A DNA stretch of 64,000 nt from Lamellibrachia satsuma. Its lineage: Eukaryota; Annelida; Polychaeta; Sabellida; Siboglinidae. The notes below the pieces were generated by a model. It searched no databases and had not been told where the DNA came from. It saw only the letters and a list, made by a program, of their open reading frames with translations. The stretch lies in the NCBI GenBank assembly GCA_033239005.1, contig BSQZ01000001.1, forward strand, positions 34,544,688 through 34,608,687, in the 5' to 3' direction. A program made the translations under genes and the position numbers. Numbering within the stretch: the first letter of the stretch is position 1; each line of letters opens with the position of its first letter. Below are positions 21,771 through 32,544 of this stretch, piece after piece.

Positions 21771-24022
21771 TGTGAAGAGGCGGAATTGTAAGTCTTCCAA
21801 TTGAATCGGTCATGAAACTTACATATGTAGACATTGAGTGAATAGTGTCGGCAAAGACCCGTACTACTAATTATATTCGGCATGAGATAATATCGCTTGT
21901 GATTGTATGACATATTTAATAGACGCCTTTTGTTGAAGATTTGCTCAGCACAAATCTCCCTGTCCATCGGAATGTTTAACTGTTTGACATTGTACAATTG
22001 TGCGCGGCAAAAGCCTATAAGGAAGAATAATAGTTGCCAAACAGTATCAAGCGGCAGCGGTTGCGAGCGAAGCTCTACACCGAGAACAAGTTACTACACG
22101 AATTAGAAATGTCTTGAACAGTCTTGGACAGAACAGTCATCGACAGTCTTGAACGCTCTTGAACGGTGTTGTATGGACCTGAACAGTCTTGAACAGTCTG
22201 GAACAATCTTGAACAGAACACTCACAAACAGTCTTGGATGCTCTTGAACGGTCAAGAACGGTCATGAACAGTTTGAACTGTCTTTAACAGTCCTCAACAG
22301 TTGTGCTGTATGCGGTGTTTCCAAACTACGAGTCTCGACTCCTAAGGACTAAGTCAAACAGATATCATATATTATCATTTAACTCGCGGGAACCGGACGT
22401 GTCTATACGATTAACTCGTTGATACATAAACACTATTTTATCAAGACATCTTACAAAACTATTACGTAAAACCAATAGCTACTTTATGATGTTAAATAAT
22501 AGTTAGCGTTATTAATGTGTCGTGTCTTGGCAGGGCCAATTCGAGCCATTTTAAAAATAAATTTAACGAGGCTGTAAATGCCTGCTAGCACTAGAGTAGG
22601 GGAGGTTAGAAATCATGACAATTCGGTCGCAGGTACACCATGAATACCGTGTTGTTTTGCCGTGTGTTATTATGATTTCATTAATTTGTGGTATACTGTT
22701 GTATTGATGACACCAAGATCATTGTTTATATCATCATTTGGAGTTGTTTTGATTTTACGTAAATCACTAGTGATCTTAAAATTAAACAATATGTACATTG
22801 CACAAACAATCTTGAACGACATATACAATGTGTGTTGTCGTTTGACGGGTACACGTAGGAGGTGCTCAAATGACGACAGATAAACTTAACTGTGCCATTC
22901 GCTATCCCTGTCAACATCTGGTTTGATTAGGATGGCTAAAGACGTATGTATTTCCGTTAACGTCAACGGAACCGTATCTAAGATGTCCACAACGAATAGA
23001 CTTGGCATAGGCAGGGGTTATTAATTATATATGAATAACAAAACGCTCTTCTTCGCGGGGGTGCCCGCAGGGAGAAGCACATATTTACTTAGTCTTTTTC
23101 CCTATCGCTCAACACATTAGCATCAGTAGACCACTCATAATTTTTATGTAATACCTCGGATTATTGACCAATCGCATCTCGCCTTTGTATTTGCAATAAC
23201 CACGTTTGTTCGTTTCAACATAACCCTAAAATGTTACCCCAGCGTTGGGAGGAACTTGCATACAGTCACTTCGCCTTGGCAAATTTAACCAAATCACCAA
23301 ACATACACATTCTTCACGATTAAACACACAAAAACACGTTTGTTCAAATCACTCACCGTGTCTGTGTCGTGCTAATGTCAAAGAAACGCGTAGTTTCTCT
23401 GGTCGTGGTGCATTAATACGGCAGTCGTAGTTAGCAGGCGTCGCGCCTGGGTAAATCGAAGATGACCAAACTAGTCTATTCTTTCTGCCGGAAATCCACA
23501 GTAGACGCGGCAAACACGCAACGTGATCTGAACCTGAATGAACTTCTCGTCCTCTTTGACAACTGTCGGTGTCCGCTGGCAGTGATAACAATCACCTTAA
23601 TTGCCGGCGACATTGATACATTAATACACACCGTGCAACCGTCCACGCGTCGTTTAATAACATAGGCGCCATTCCTCTACATACACGTGTTACGCCGTAG
23701 AACAGTGTGCTTGCGGTGTGTTAACACGCTTGCTGGCGGCGCCAAACAGCTTGGATCTTGCAGTCTAATCACACAAATATGCATCGAAAAGACGGACGGC
23801 TGACTGATCCACTCACTTTAGCGGTGCGCAAAGGCAGCCTCGAGCATCAAAAGCTAAACCTCTGTCGGAAATTTAATTCGTCGTTTTTTATAATGGCGTT
23901 TTACGTTTGGTATTAATTTATCTGTTACACTGCCGACTATCCATCAGCGAGAATAAGGTTAATCACATAATCATATAATCATAAGGTATCCCAGTAGCCC
24001 CCGACCCGTAGCCCCCGGTCCG
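21770..24022. repeat. Segmental tandem duplication, copy 2
   Basis: Homologous to 17817-21150 with a deletion of about 1.3 kb at 22106. It begins directly at the end of the 15-bp minisatellite and ends in the first units of the same minisatellite. Confidence 0.85.
22110..22310. repeat. TCTTGAACAG short-period repeat (copy 2)
   Basis: Homologous to 19478-19592 but longer, with interspersed GAACAGAACA and CTCTTGAACGGT variants. Confidence 0.85.
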
Positions 24023-24044
24023 TGTGATATTAAATTTACACACA

Positions 24045-24400
24045 CTTTTAGCCTATCGCAAACCCGGTTCGTTGATGTCCAAATATGTAGTGTGTGAAAA
24101 GTCTATGTAGTATCCGTAGTCGATTTAATAAAAAGTGCATAGTTCTTTCAAAATTTTCGAAAAATTTACACTTTAGTCGTTAAATATGGTAAGGCTAAAC
24201 ATAGTGAATATCAACACATCGCGGGTCAGTGAAAATCATGGGAATGACTTCCATCCTCTCGTTAGTAATTTCACCAAGGGTGAAATCCGTGAATTTTCAG
24301 CGTTTCCATTTTCATCTTAATTAATCTTTGACGAAACATTAAGTAATTTAACAGTTTGTCTGGTGATTTCACAAACATTACATACACAAGTTGCAGTTTG
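24045..24400. repeat. Dispersed repeat of unknown type (copy 1)
   Basis: It shares ordered blocks with 40785-41040: TATGTAGTGTGTGA, TTTAATAAAAA, CGAAAAATTTACACTTTAG / CGAAAGATTTGACTTGAG, and TTTAACAGTTTGTCTGGTGA / TTTAATAGTTTGTCTGATGA. No coding capacity or terminal repeats were recognised. Confidence 0.6.
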
Positions 24401-24954
24401 AGAGTTTGAGATTGCGAGCTCGGGTCTATGAGGCCGCCATCGGGAACTTAGTTTTAGTTTGTTGCGGACCCGTCGTCGCGGGTCGGGTAACGATTCATTA
24501 TGAGTGAATAGCACATGAGAATGGACTCAGTGCAAACAATTATGCATTCCCTTCTATTTCACATTTAACCACGTGCATGTTTTGTTATTATATTATGCGC
24601 TGACTTAAATTCTCATTGCGACATGTAAAATACACTACTCATTCGAGGGGGTCCATTATATGCCAAAATATTCGTGCTTCAAACGGAAAACCAATGTCCC
24701 GACTAAAGTAGAGACATCTAGCGACCACATTCGAACACACAACACATTTTTGGGATTTGTCACTTTCTCTGTTTACTGTATCGAGACGCACAGTTGTAAA
24801 TGGATAAAATATCAAATGTTATTGTTGTAAGATCTACCCGCTTAAAGAGGGAGTACGCAAAACGCTTTTTCACAGGTCGGCTGTTCGGCGTTGAGTCACC
24901 AAGTCTGGGATTATGAATGGAGGTCATGATCGTTCAATGGCGTTGTTGAAGCCG

Positions 24955-25275
24955 AGTGTATGAATGGTCTAGCACCACAATAACTGTGTGATATGTTTAC
25001 ATCAAATAATCACTCCTATAATACCAGATATGCCTCACAGCCGAAACCACATAAAGCCAGAACTGGCTACTATTCAGTGTGTCCGGTTTGAAGTTATGGA
25101 ATAGCTTACCACAGGACATGGCAAGCTTCAAGAAGTCACTACACAGATATTTGAGTGGTACACCACCATTTTAAATATTCTCTGTTTTTATCTATTTTAT
25201 TTTATGTATGTTATCGAAAATAGTGTATAACTAAGTATGTTGCCGAGTTAAAATAAAATTATCAGTCAATCAAAA
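24955..25275 (+). mobile_element. 5'-truncated non-LTR retrotransposon, 3' end
   Basis: The plus frame reads MNGLAPQ, a stop, LCDMFTSNNHSYNTRYAS, then after frame damage LWNSLPQDMASFKKSL, the usual last elements of non-LTR ORF2 (HSYNTR, WNSLP, FK..L). The tail has AATAAAATTATCAGTCAATC. Only the last 100 or so codons survive. Confidence 0.75.
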
Positions 25276-25392
25276 AACCACCATTCACAACAAAGGTCTA
25301 TCTACAGTTGTATGGGCTACTTCGGAATACAACGAATATTTCACTGCAGGTTTTTTCCATGTATCAGCCTTTTATTCTAAGAATAGGCCTGC

Positions 25393-25396
<4 letters not shown>

Positions 25397-25447
<51 letters not shown>
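25397..25447. repeat. (TA)n microsatellite followed by (GCGT)n
   Basis: About 50 bp of TA repeats. A GTGC/GTGT tetranucleotide run follows at 25470-25512. Confidence 0.95.
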
Positions 25448-25453
<6 letters not shown>

Positions 25454-25477
25454 TATAAATATAAATATATGCGTGTG

Positions 25478-25512
<35 letters not shown>

Positions 25513-25899
25513 CACAATGAGTGGCTGCATATTAGCTCTCTTGGACTAGCGGAGGCAATATGACCTTTTTGCACTGTGTTGCTGACCATATTATTAACAG
25601 TCTACTAGCAGTATATTACTGAAATGTTTGTCACAGCGTGTCCGTAATCGTGAAGTGACCGTATCTTCTGACAACTGTAGCTTAGCGAAAGACTTACAAA
25701 ATACAATGACATACCAGAAAATAATACAAGAAAATACAGAGTAAAATAGAGACTGTGGTGCAAATTTTTCTGTGCAAACAAAAGTGACATCCAAATACTT
25801 TCCACCAAATTAGTTGCTAACCACAGTTCTAGAGATGTCATCACGTGGATAGTTATGAATGATTGTACACCTGTTGAAATTTCCCAAACACCAACTGTG

Positions 25900-26150
25900 T
25901 AACTTCCTTTACGTTGCATCCAGTAAACAGGTTAACAGGAAGATGTGTAACATTGTCTACCTTGTATCCAATAAACAGGCTAACAGGATGATGTGTAACA
26001 TTGTCTATCTTGTATCCAATAAACAGGCTAACAGGATGATGTGTAACATTGTCTACCTTGTATCCAATAAACAGGCTAACAGGATGATGTGTAACATTGT
26101 TTACCTTGTATACAGTAAACAGGTTAACAGGAGGATGTGTAACATTATTT
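25900..26150. repeat. 48-bp tandem repeat, about five units
   Basis: The unit is TGTAACATTGTCTACCTTG, then TATCCAATAAACAGGC, then TAACAGGATGATG. The three central units are nearly identical and the outer ones diverged. The 16-codon translated repeat (NIVYLVSNKQANRMMC) arises because 48 is a multiple of 3. Most units contain AATAAA. Confidence 0.9.
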
Positions 26151-26159
26151 AGTTTCCTC

Positions 26160-27250
26160 GGGTGCTTACATTTACTGTCTCATTATCCGTAACATGACGC
26201 GAACAGTTGTTACTTAATGTATGATTTGCACAAACCTTGAAAAGGCCACTCAGGTTCGGCACTTCAACGCGTGTGTCGTGCTTCACGTGCGCAGGTAGCG
26301 CTGTACGTATCACCTATCCAGTCAGCAGGTGTAATGTCATGCATGCGTACGTGCGTACGTGCGTGCGTATGTGCAATGTTACCTGCGAGCGTACGTGTGT
26401 TCATGTAGTTGTGCATTCCTATGTGTATTTGTGTTTTGTAATGTCGCAACTATTCCTGTGAACCTAGCTTGAGTTTCAACCCCTGCATAAATACACGCAA
26501 CATTGTTCATTGTTTCACATGTTTTATGGCGTTGTAACCATTGATCACAAGACACGAACTCAGAACACAATTAATTACGGCAAACAGATAAATGTAAATA
26601 TAAATTCACAACATGAGCAGGAATAGCGAAATTGCCAAGTGTTGTATCACATGTCGCTAATAAAGTGTAAACCTAGGGGCAACGATGTCGCCTAATGTGG
26701 AAAACAGGAAACAACTGTTTACGTGATGGACGTGGATGTTTTACATGCCATCAACTGCGACCACTACGCATAGTATAGGTCACCTTCTTTGAGGTTCCCA
26801 TAAAAGGCAGAGCACCCCAAGCGCTGTCATTAGCAGGAAAGTCATAAACGAAGAAACCATTGAGATAAATACATTTACTTGACCAGCGTCCATTAAGTGA
26901 AAAACACTCTTTATTAATTTAAGTAAGAACATATTAGTTCAAATAAAAGAATGTTACAACACTGATATGAATCTTTCTAATAACGATCACTAAGAACATT
27001 TAATTTGAAATTGAGTGTATATTCTAGTGCATGTGTCCGTGTGAAACTGGTGCGTGCAGTCTAGCATATCTTCCGTCATTCGGCCGCCTGCCAAAATATA
27101 TGGTTTTCAGGAATAAAAATACAATAATACATTTATGTCTAACATTATATATATGCAGTGTATCTACATACATTGCTTATGCAGAACATTTCTTTGCAAT
27201 GCTCATTTAAAAGATGAATAGTTACACTCACAGTGTGCTACAATATGATG
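26160..27250. other. Unannotated spacer
   Basis: No recognisable gene. A purine/pyrimidine-alternating GTGCGTAC stretch lies near 26340-26400. Confidence 0.4.
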
Positions 27251-27264
27251 CTGGAAACGGAGAG

Positions 27265-27525
27265 AATAGAAATGTAAACTTATGTGTACTCTCTCCTCTT
27301 ACATTGATTTGTTATAATATTATGTAAATGTAAATGTAAATGTAAACTTATGTGTACTCTCTCCTCTTACATTGATTTGTTATAATATTATGTAAATGTA
27401 AATGTAAACTTATGTGTACTCTCTCCTCTTACATTGATTTGTTATAATATTATGTAAATGTAAATGTAAATGTAAACTTATGTGTACTCTCTCCTCTTAC
27501 ATTGATTTGTTATAATATTATGTAT
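27265..27525. repeat. Four-copy tandem repeat of 63-69 bp
   Basis: Units run AAACTTATGTGTACTCTCTC, CTCTTACATTGATTTG, TTATAATATTATGTAAATG. Unit length varies through a GTAAAT hexamer present two to four times between units. Confidence 0.92.
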
Positions 27526-27692
27526 ACATTTATACATATACATAGCCACATATACATTATTCCTCTTTTACATATAAAAGAGATGATATCTTATAAAACA
27601 CATATAATTAATGCATAAACATACCAAAAGCTAATATAGTAAACACATTACATCTCAGAATAAAATATCCCTTTTGTATCTATCAAGTATAG

Positions 27693-27959
27693 ATGTTTTG
27701 CGCATTTTTCGAAAGTGAAAATATTGTACAGTTTCCTAGTGCAATACGTAGGTCATTCCAAAGCTTACCACCAGCGACAGAAAAACATTTTAGTCCTTAC
27801 TGCAGTACGAACGAAATTTTTTATTTGTCCCTTTGCCTTGTGTTGCGCAAACTATCTTCATTAGAAGAAAAGAATCTTAGAAAGATATTGGGTAATATTT
27901 TATATTTCCCTTTATTCATCAATACAGATGTTTTGTATTCAATTAAGTCAAAAAATTAA
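27693..27959 (+). other. Unrecognised 88-codon open frame
   Basis: ATG-started frame (MFCAFFESENIVQF...), Lys- and Phe-rich, in AT-rich DNA. It has no signal peptide, no recognisable motif and no evident splice context. Probably not a gene, but I could not assign it to a repeat family either. Confidence 0.15.
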
Positions 27960-28147
27960 ATAAAAATTTTAGATTAATAAAGAAGATATTTGTATGGTCA
28001 CAAGCCTTTGCTCCACAAATAATTATCACAAATCTCTTTTGTAGAGTGAATAGGGGCATTAGATTTGTGCGATAAGTATTTCTGAGCACTAGGCTATATG
28101 TGGCAAGAAAAGTCTTTGTCATGTCTTTCAGAGTTCACCGAACCAAT

Positions 28148-28247
28148 ATGAAGGCAACGTTTGTCATATTCGCCGTGCTCCTGGTCGTGTGTTTGGTCCG
28201 AAGTGCTAGCGTGCCAGGGGTGAGTACATTGCGCCCACCAACATATG

Positions 28248-28336
<89 letters not shown>

Positions 28337-28898
28337 GTATTGTCGAGAATGAATGTGTGTGTGTGTGTATGTGTGTGTGTGTTTGTGTGTGTATGTGTTT
28401 CTCAGTGTTAATAATAATTGTGTGTTTTTGTGTGTGTGTGCATGTGCATATACTAGTGCTTGCGTGTGTTTGTACGTCAGTTTTTCGACAACAGTGGACA
28501 ATTCAATGTCATAATAATATCATACAAATTACAATGAAATGCCCTCTAATTCCTTTTGACAATGAAATACAACTGACCTGATATCTTACAAAGTCCATAT
28601 CACAATTGCAAGCACATTCCCACGAAATGCGTTATAATTCTTAATAGGGAATAATAATCTTGGTATTCCTTTTGCCAATGAAATGTAATTGAATTAGTAT
28701 CTAACAAATTCATATGTCATCACGTCATCCAAGTGATCATGGAATGTGCTCTAATTCTGAATAGGGAACATTAGTGATGTTATTCCTGTTTACAAAGAAA
28801 TGTCATTACTCGTGTTTCTCCGATTTCAGGAAACCGATTGCGAGTATCTCTTTGCTCAATTGGAAATAATGGAAGCAGTTAAACAAGAAGATACTTAG
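28148..28898 (+). CDS. Two-exon gene for a small secreted peptide (46 aa)
   Basis: Exon 1 (28148-28219) encodes MKATFVIFAVLLVVCLVRSA and then SVPG, a textbook signal peptide likely cleaved after RSA or SAS. It ends at CCAGGG|GTGAGT, phase 0. Exon 2 (28830-28898) follows CGTTTCTCC-GATTTCAG, starts in phase and encodes ETDCEYLFAQLEIMEAVKQ then EDT and TAG. An acceptor-like ATGTCTTTCAG lies at 28119-28129, just before the ATG, so a 5' UTR exon is likely. AATAAA occurs at 28904-28909, very close after the stop. The mature peptide would be about 25 acidic residues with one Cys. I do not recognise a family; a secreted signalling, toxin-like or structural peptide are all possible, and a non-functional remnant cannot be excluded. 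Confidence 0.6.
28248..28332. repeat. (TA)n microsatellite in the small-peptide intron
   Basis: About 85 bp of TA repeats beginning 28 bp inside the intron, followed by (TGTG)n to about 28445. Confidence 0.97.
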
Positions 28899-29100
28899 GA
28901 AAGAAATAAACGCCGAAATTATAAGGACCTTCGTCCAAATTATGTGAGGTAGTGCAGGACTTGATATTAGACATGTTAAGGTAATGACCGGTAATTAGCA
29001 TTAAATGAATAACACACTGCATGTTTAATGTAAGCTGGAATGTGACGATGTTATCAATATTATTTAATATTTCTCAGGATAGTTCATTTTTTCCATCAAA

Positions 29101-29326
29101 CAATTCTTTTTTCATATCCAACAGTTTGATTTACCTTTATAGAATTTTGCAAATCTTGTCATGATGGCTTAATCAGTACTAGTGACGTCCTGGTAGAATG
29201 ACTATCGTCTACGATGACGTCATCGACGTCAGGACGTCATCGTCATTACTACTAATGACGCCATTTTGACAAGATTAGCGAAAGTGTATACACGTAAATC
29301 AAACTGCGATATGAAAAAAAGAATTG
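29101..29326. mobile_element. Fold-back / MITE-like element with long inverted arms
   Basis: Ends CAATTCTTTTTTCATATC and GATATGAAAAAAAGAATTG are inverted repeats. The pairing continues inward through AGTTTGATTTAC / GTAAATCAAACT, AATCTTGTCA / TGACAAGATT and TGACGTC-containing parts, giving arms of about 100 bp. There is no coding capacity. A 17-bp direct repeat, TGACGATGTTATCAATA, occurs at 29042 and again at 29329. Confidence 0.75.
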
Positions 29327-29349
29327 TATGACGATGTTATCAATACATT

Positions 29350-32300
29350 TGTATAACATAGCCTTTGCGGGTATTGCTTTACATAACTGTCCAGATCATA
29401 AACACTTGCAACACAATTCATCTCTCCCCCCAATGGAGCATTAAATTGTGAAATCAACTGTTAGCAAAATTATGCAAAAAATATTCGCTACGGAATATAT
29501 CGTACGCTTTGTGTATGGGCCTGTGCAGTTAATCGTCCCAACGGTTGGTTATTGTTCATCGGTTATCATTCCCACTTTTGCCATGGATGTCCAATTGCTG
29601 TATCACAATTACCAATATTCATGCACTTCATAATTGCAAGTAATTTATTAATTATTATATTCTGATATTTCTGAGCGCATTGTATAATTGTACAACTGCC
29701 AAAACAGTACTTAGAATGTTTTAATATTCACCGTATCCAACATCCACAATGATCCAGAATATTAGCGACAATGTCAGTTAAGATGTTTTGAAAGAGGTTG
29801 CAGAGGCATTATTTCTCAAGCTAAGAAATTATGACTAAGACAACTTTAAAATCACTTCGCATAATTATGGAACAGTCTCAGCTGTTCCACTTCCACCACC
29901 TCAACTGTTCCGACTTCACCTTTACTACCTTTCCAACCAACCTTTACAGAATATATAATCACTCCCATAGGCACTGCGTAGATCAGCATTTTCAAATATG
30001 GCTGCAATTGTATCTAGTCATGTGATTCCTCTTAATAGTGGCATACCAAAATCATTCTGTGAAAGCAGTCACATAAACAATAACATTTGACAGACCTGAA
30101 AAATTGGAATTTACCAAAAATCCTGTTATATGTGAAAAACTGTAAATTTCTTACAAAGTTATGCAATGTTTGGTTAAAAATCAAGCAATTATATGAATAT
30201 TAGTTTGAAAAAGTATATTCATAATATATTCAAAGAGACAGTAAGCAGGATACATTGGTTCGCAATGCACTGGGAATCTAGTGTACATGATCTATGATTT
30301 ATCAAGTGTCAAAATCGACCTATAATTAAATTATATGACTGGTTTTCAGCTAATATTGTGGCATTGTTTAGACTTGGCTGTCAAACAAATAATAATAACT
30401 TGACAAGCAGGAGTGTTCCATAATGTGTCAACCTATTGATTGTGCTGCAACTTGATATTTGACACTTTCTCAAACAATAAAATCCCTATTAATGACCCTG
30501 CCAAACCTGTATTATAGCATAGAAGACCAAGACTAGTATAGAGCCTATAGGAGACATGACACTTCCCAAGCATGCACACAAACAATAGTTAAGACCAGCT
30601 AAAAGAATAATAGCCTGGCCCTAGCTGTTCTGTTCAGTGTTTGCGGATGGGTGGGTGTTGGGAGGGAGGGAGGGGGTGTGTTTGGATGAGCGTTTGGAGG
30701 GTGAGCGTTTGTTGTTGCAGCTGCATGGACTGAAATTATTCTGTGCGTCATACTGTGTTACTTCTGATGTAAACTGTTTTGCCTAAAGCCCTCAGTTTTT
30801 GCCATTTTGTTTACATGCATCAAGACAGCAACAAATGCACATGTATTCTACGTGCTTTTCAATGAATATGCTACTGGCCAAAATGGCTCAAAAGGGTAAC
30901 TTTTGTTTAGCTAAATCTGACATCATGTGGTCTATGGCCCAAATGACCACAGGTAACGTTAGCCTAGCTAATGATGGAGATGATTCTGTTTCAGGTACAA
31001 ATTTCACACTTACACTGCATGCACAAAATAATTGTGGTGGGAAAAGCGTCTGTCACCTTCTCGTGGTTCCTACTGTGGATCACAACAGCAAACTTTGCTG
31101 TTGTGTGAACTAAGAACAGCGCGCACTGACAACATTTTGTAAATCGTCAATATTGTGTTTGTTTGTTTTATACTTAGGGACTTCGTGCTCTGCAAAATCA
31201 TATCAGTTGCTGATTCGAGACGGTAGGTACATAGATTTGTGACCTTAACCTGTCTAAAGGGAAATTTGGTTGATATCAACTAAATATTCAACTGCTACAT
31301 TATTCACACAGCTTGACGTCTAAAATGATGGTGATATGGAGCCTGTTTGTTACGAAGGAAACACATATTTGGCTTGGTTGCACTATTGACAGTTGCAGTC
31401 CGACCCATGTTTGCTGTTGTGACCTACTATGTGCAGCGGAAACATCGTCACGTCTTCGGGATGGTCTACGACTGAGCCTCATTTGTTGTCTAGGCATTTC
31501 AAGACGTACCTCTTTGACAGCCTAAACAATGTTGGTTAGTGCATCAAGGTAATGAACATAACAAGTTACATGCTTCCTGATATGCTCTCATTGAAATCTC
31601 TTTTTATTCAGTGGAATAGTAGTTTTGTATGTTAGTATGCTGAATCAAACCCCTAAGAATGTAGAATATTATATTACATAACATATTAGCTGTCACACCA
31701 TCTTGGGACCACTACTTGAATAAATGAATTCACATGGACAGTACATTTTTAATTGCACATTCCAAATTTGCTTCTTTCATATTTGTATACCTTGTACAGA
31801 TATACATTGGGCTTTTAGAGTCATTCTTACAAATACCTGTCATAAGTTTTTACTTTGTCGTATTTCAAGTGTTGTGTCATAAACTGTTGAATAACAACAG
31901 CAGATTATTTGTTAACAACTTCTGCTTGAAGATAGATGTCTGTGAGGTCAGGGCATTTATCAAGTCGTGGCTGTGGAATTTAGCTCATGCCTGATCAGCC
32001 ATCTGTGTTGGAAACTGCACAAATCCTGAAGGACTAGTTTGCACCACTCTCAAAGTCATCCTGGCCTAGTCGTGGCAACCAAACCCCACTACTAACCTCA
32101 CTGGGTTCCTGTTGGATCGTAGCATCTGATAGTTTGTGGTAACAGTGGCTGTCTTTGAAGCTGCCAACCTTCATCTTAATTCCTTCAGCAGGTAGACATT
32201 TCTCCTCAATCATTCTACTACTACTACTACTATCATGTGTTGTTTCGTCCATTGTAAAATCCCAGGTAAATCCAAGTAAAATTACTATTGAAAGTGACAA

Positions 32301-32500
32301 AACCGTTATCTGAATACAAAGCCGTCTAACCCACCTGAGAATCTAGATGAAAGTGACAGGAGACCAGTATATTGCTGGGGGAGACATATTCAAGATTTAA
32401 CAAGATTTGCCATCCAAGCCAAAGGCCCAGATGGCAAGTGGACAAGGAAGCCATTGGCTTATCGAGAGTCCAACAATGTTCACCTACTTATAACCCGCCC
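29350..32500. other. AT-rich spacer with little recognisable content
   Basis: No supported gene. At 31485-31532 the plus frame RHFKTYLFDSLNNVG plus a stop resembles the last residues of a retroelement polyprotein, but it is too short to call. A run of G triplets lies at 30649-30676. Confidence 0.4.
30649..30676 (+). other. G-quadruplex-type motif
   Basis: Six G-runs of three or more separated by 1-4 bases (GGGTGGGTGTTGGGAGGG, then AGGGAGGGGG). It satisfies the G3+N1-7 rule on the plus strand. Confidence 0.7.
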
Positions 32501-32544
32501 TCGTGAGATATGTGTCAACCTTGTTTTTAAACATATTCACGCTG

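Noticed and set aside
21107..21997. YWDRGYWD, LLGRGLLG and PSSPGPSS frames resembling structural repeat proteins
   Set aside because: They follow the 15-bp minisatellite period; no signal peptide or ATG context, and the homologous end of copy 2 has only two units.
25859..26152. 97-codon frame with NIVYLVSNKQANRMMC repeats
   Set aside because: Generated by a 48-bp tandem repeat; no supporting gene signals.
31485..31532. RHFKTYLFDSLNNVG plus stop as a retroelement C-terminus
   Set aside because: Too short, and nothing upstream matches a retroelement frame.
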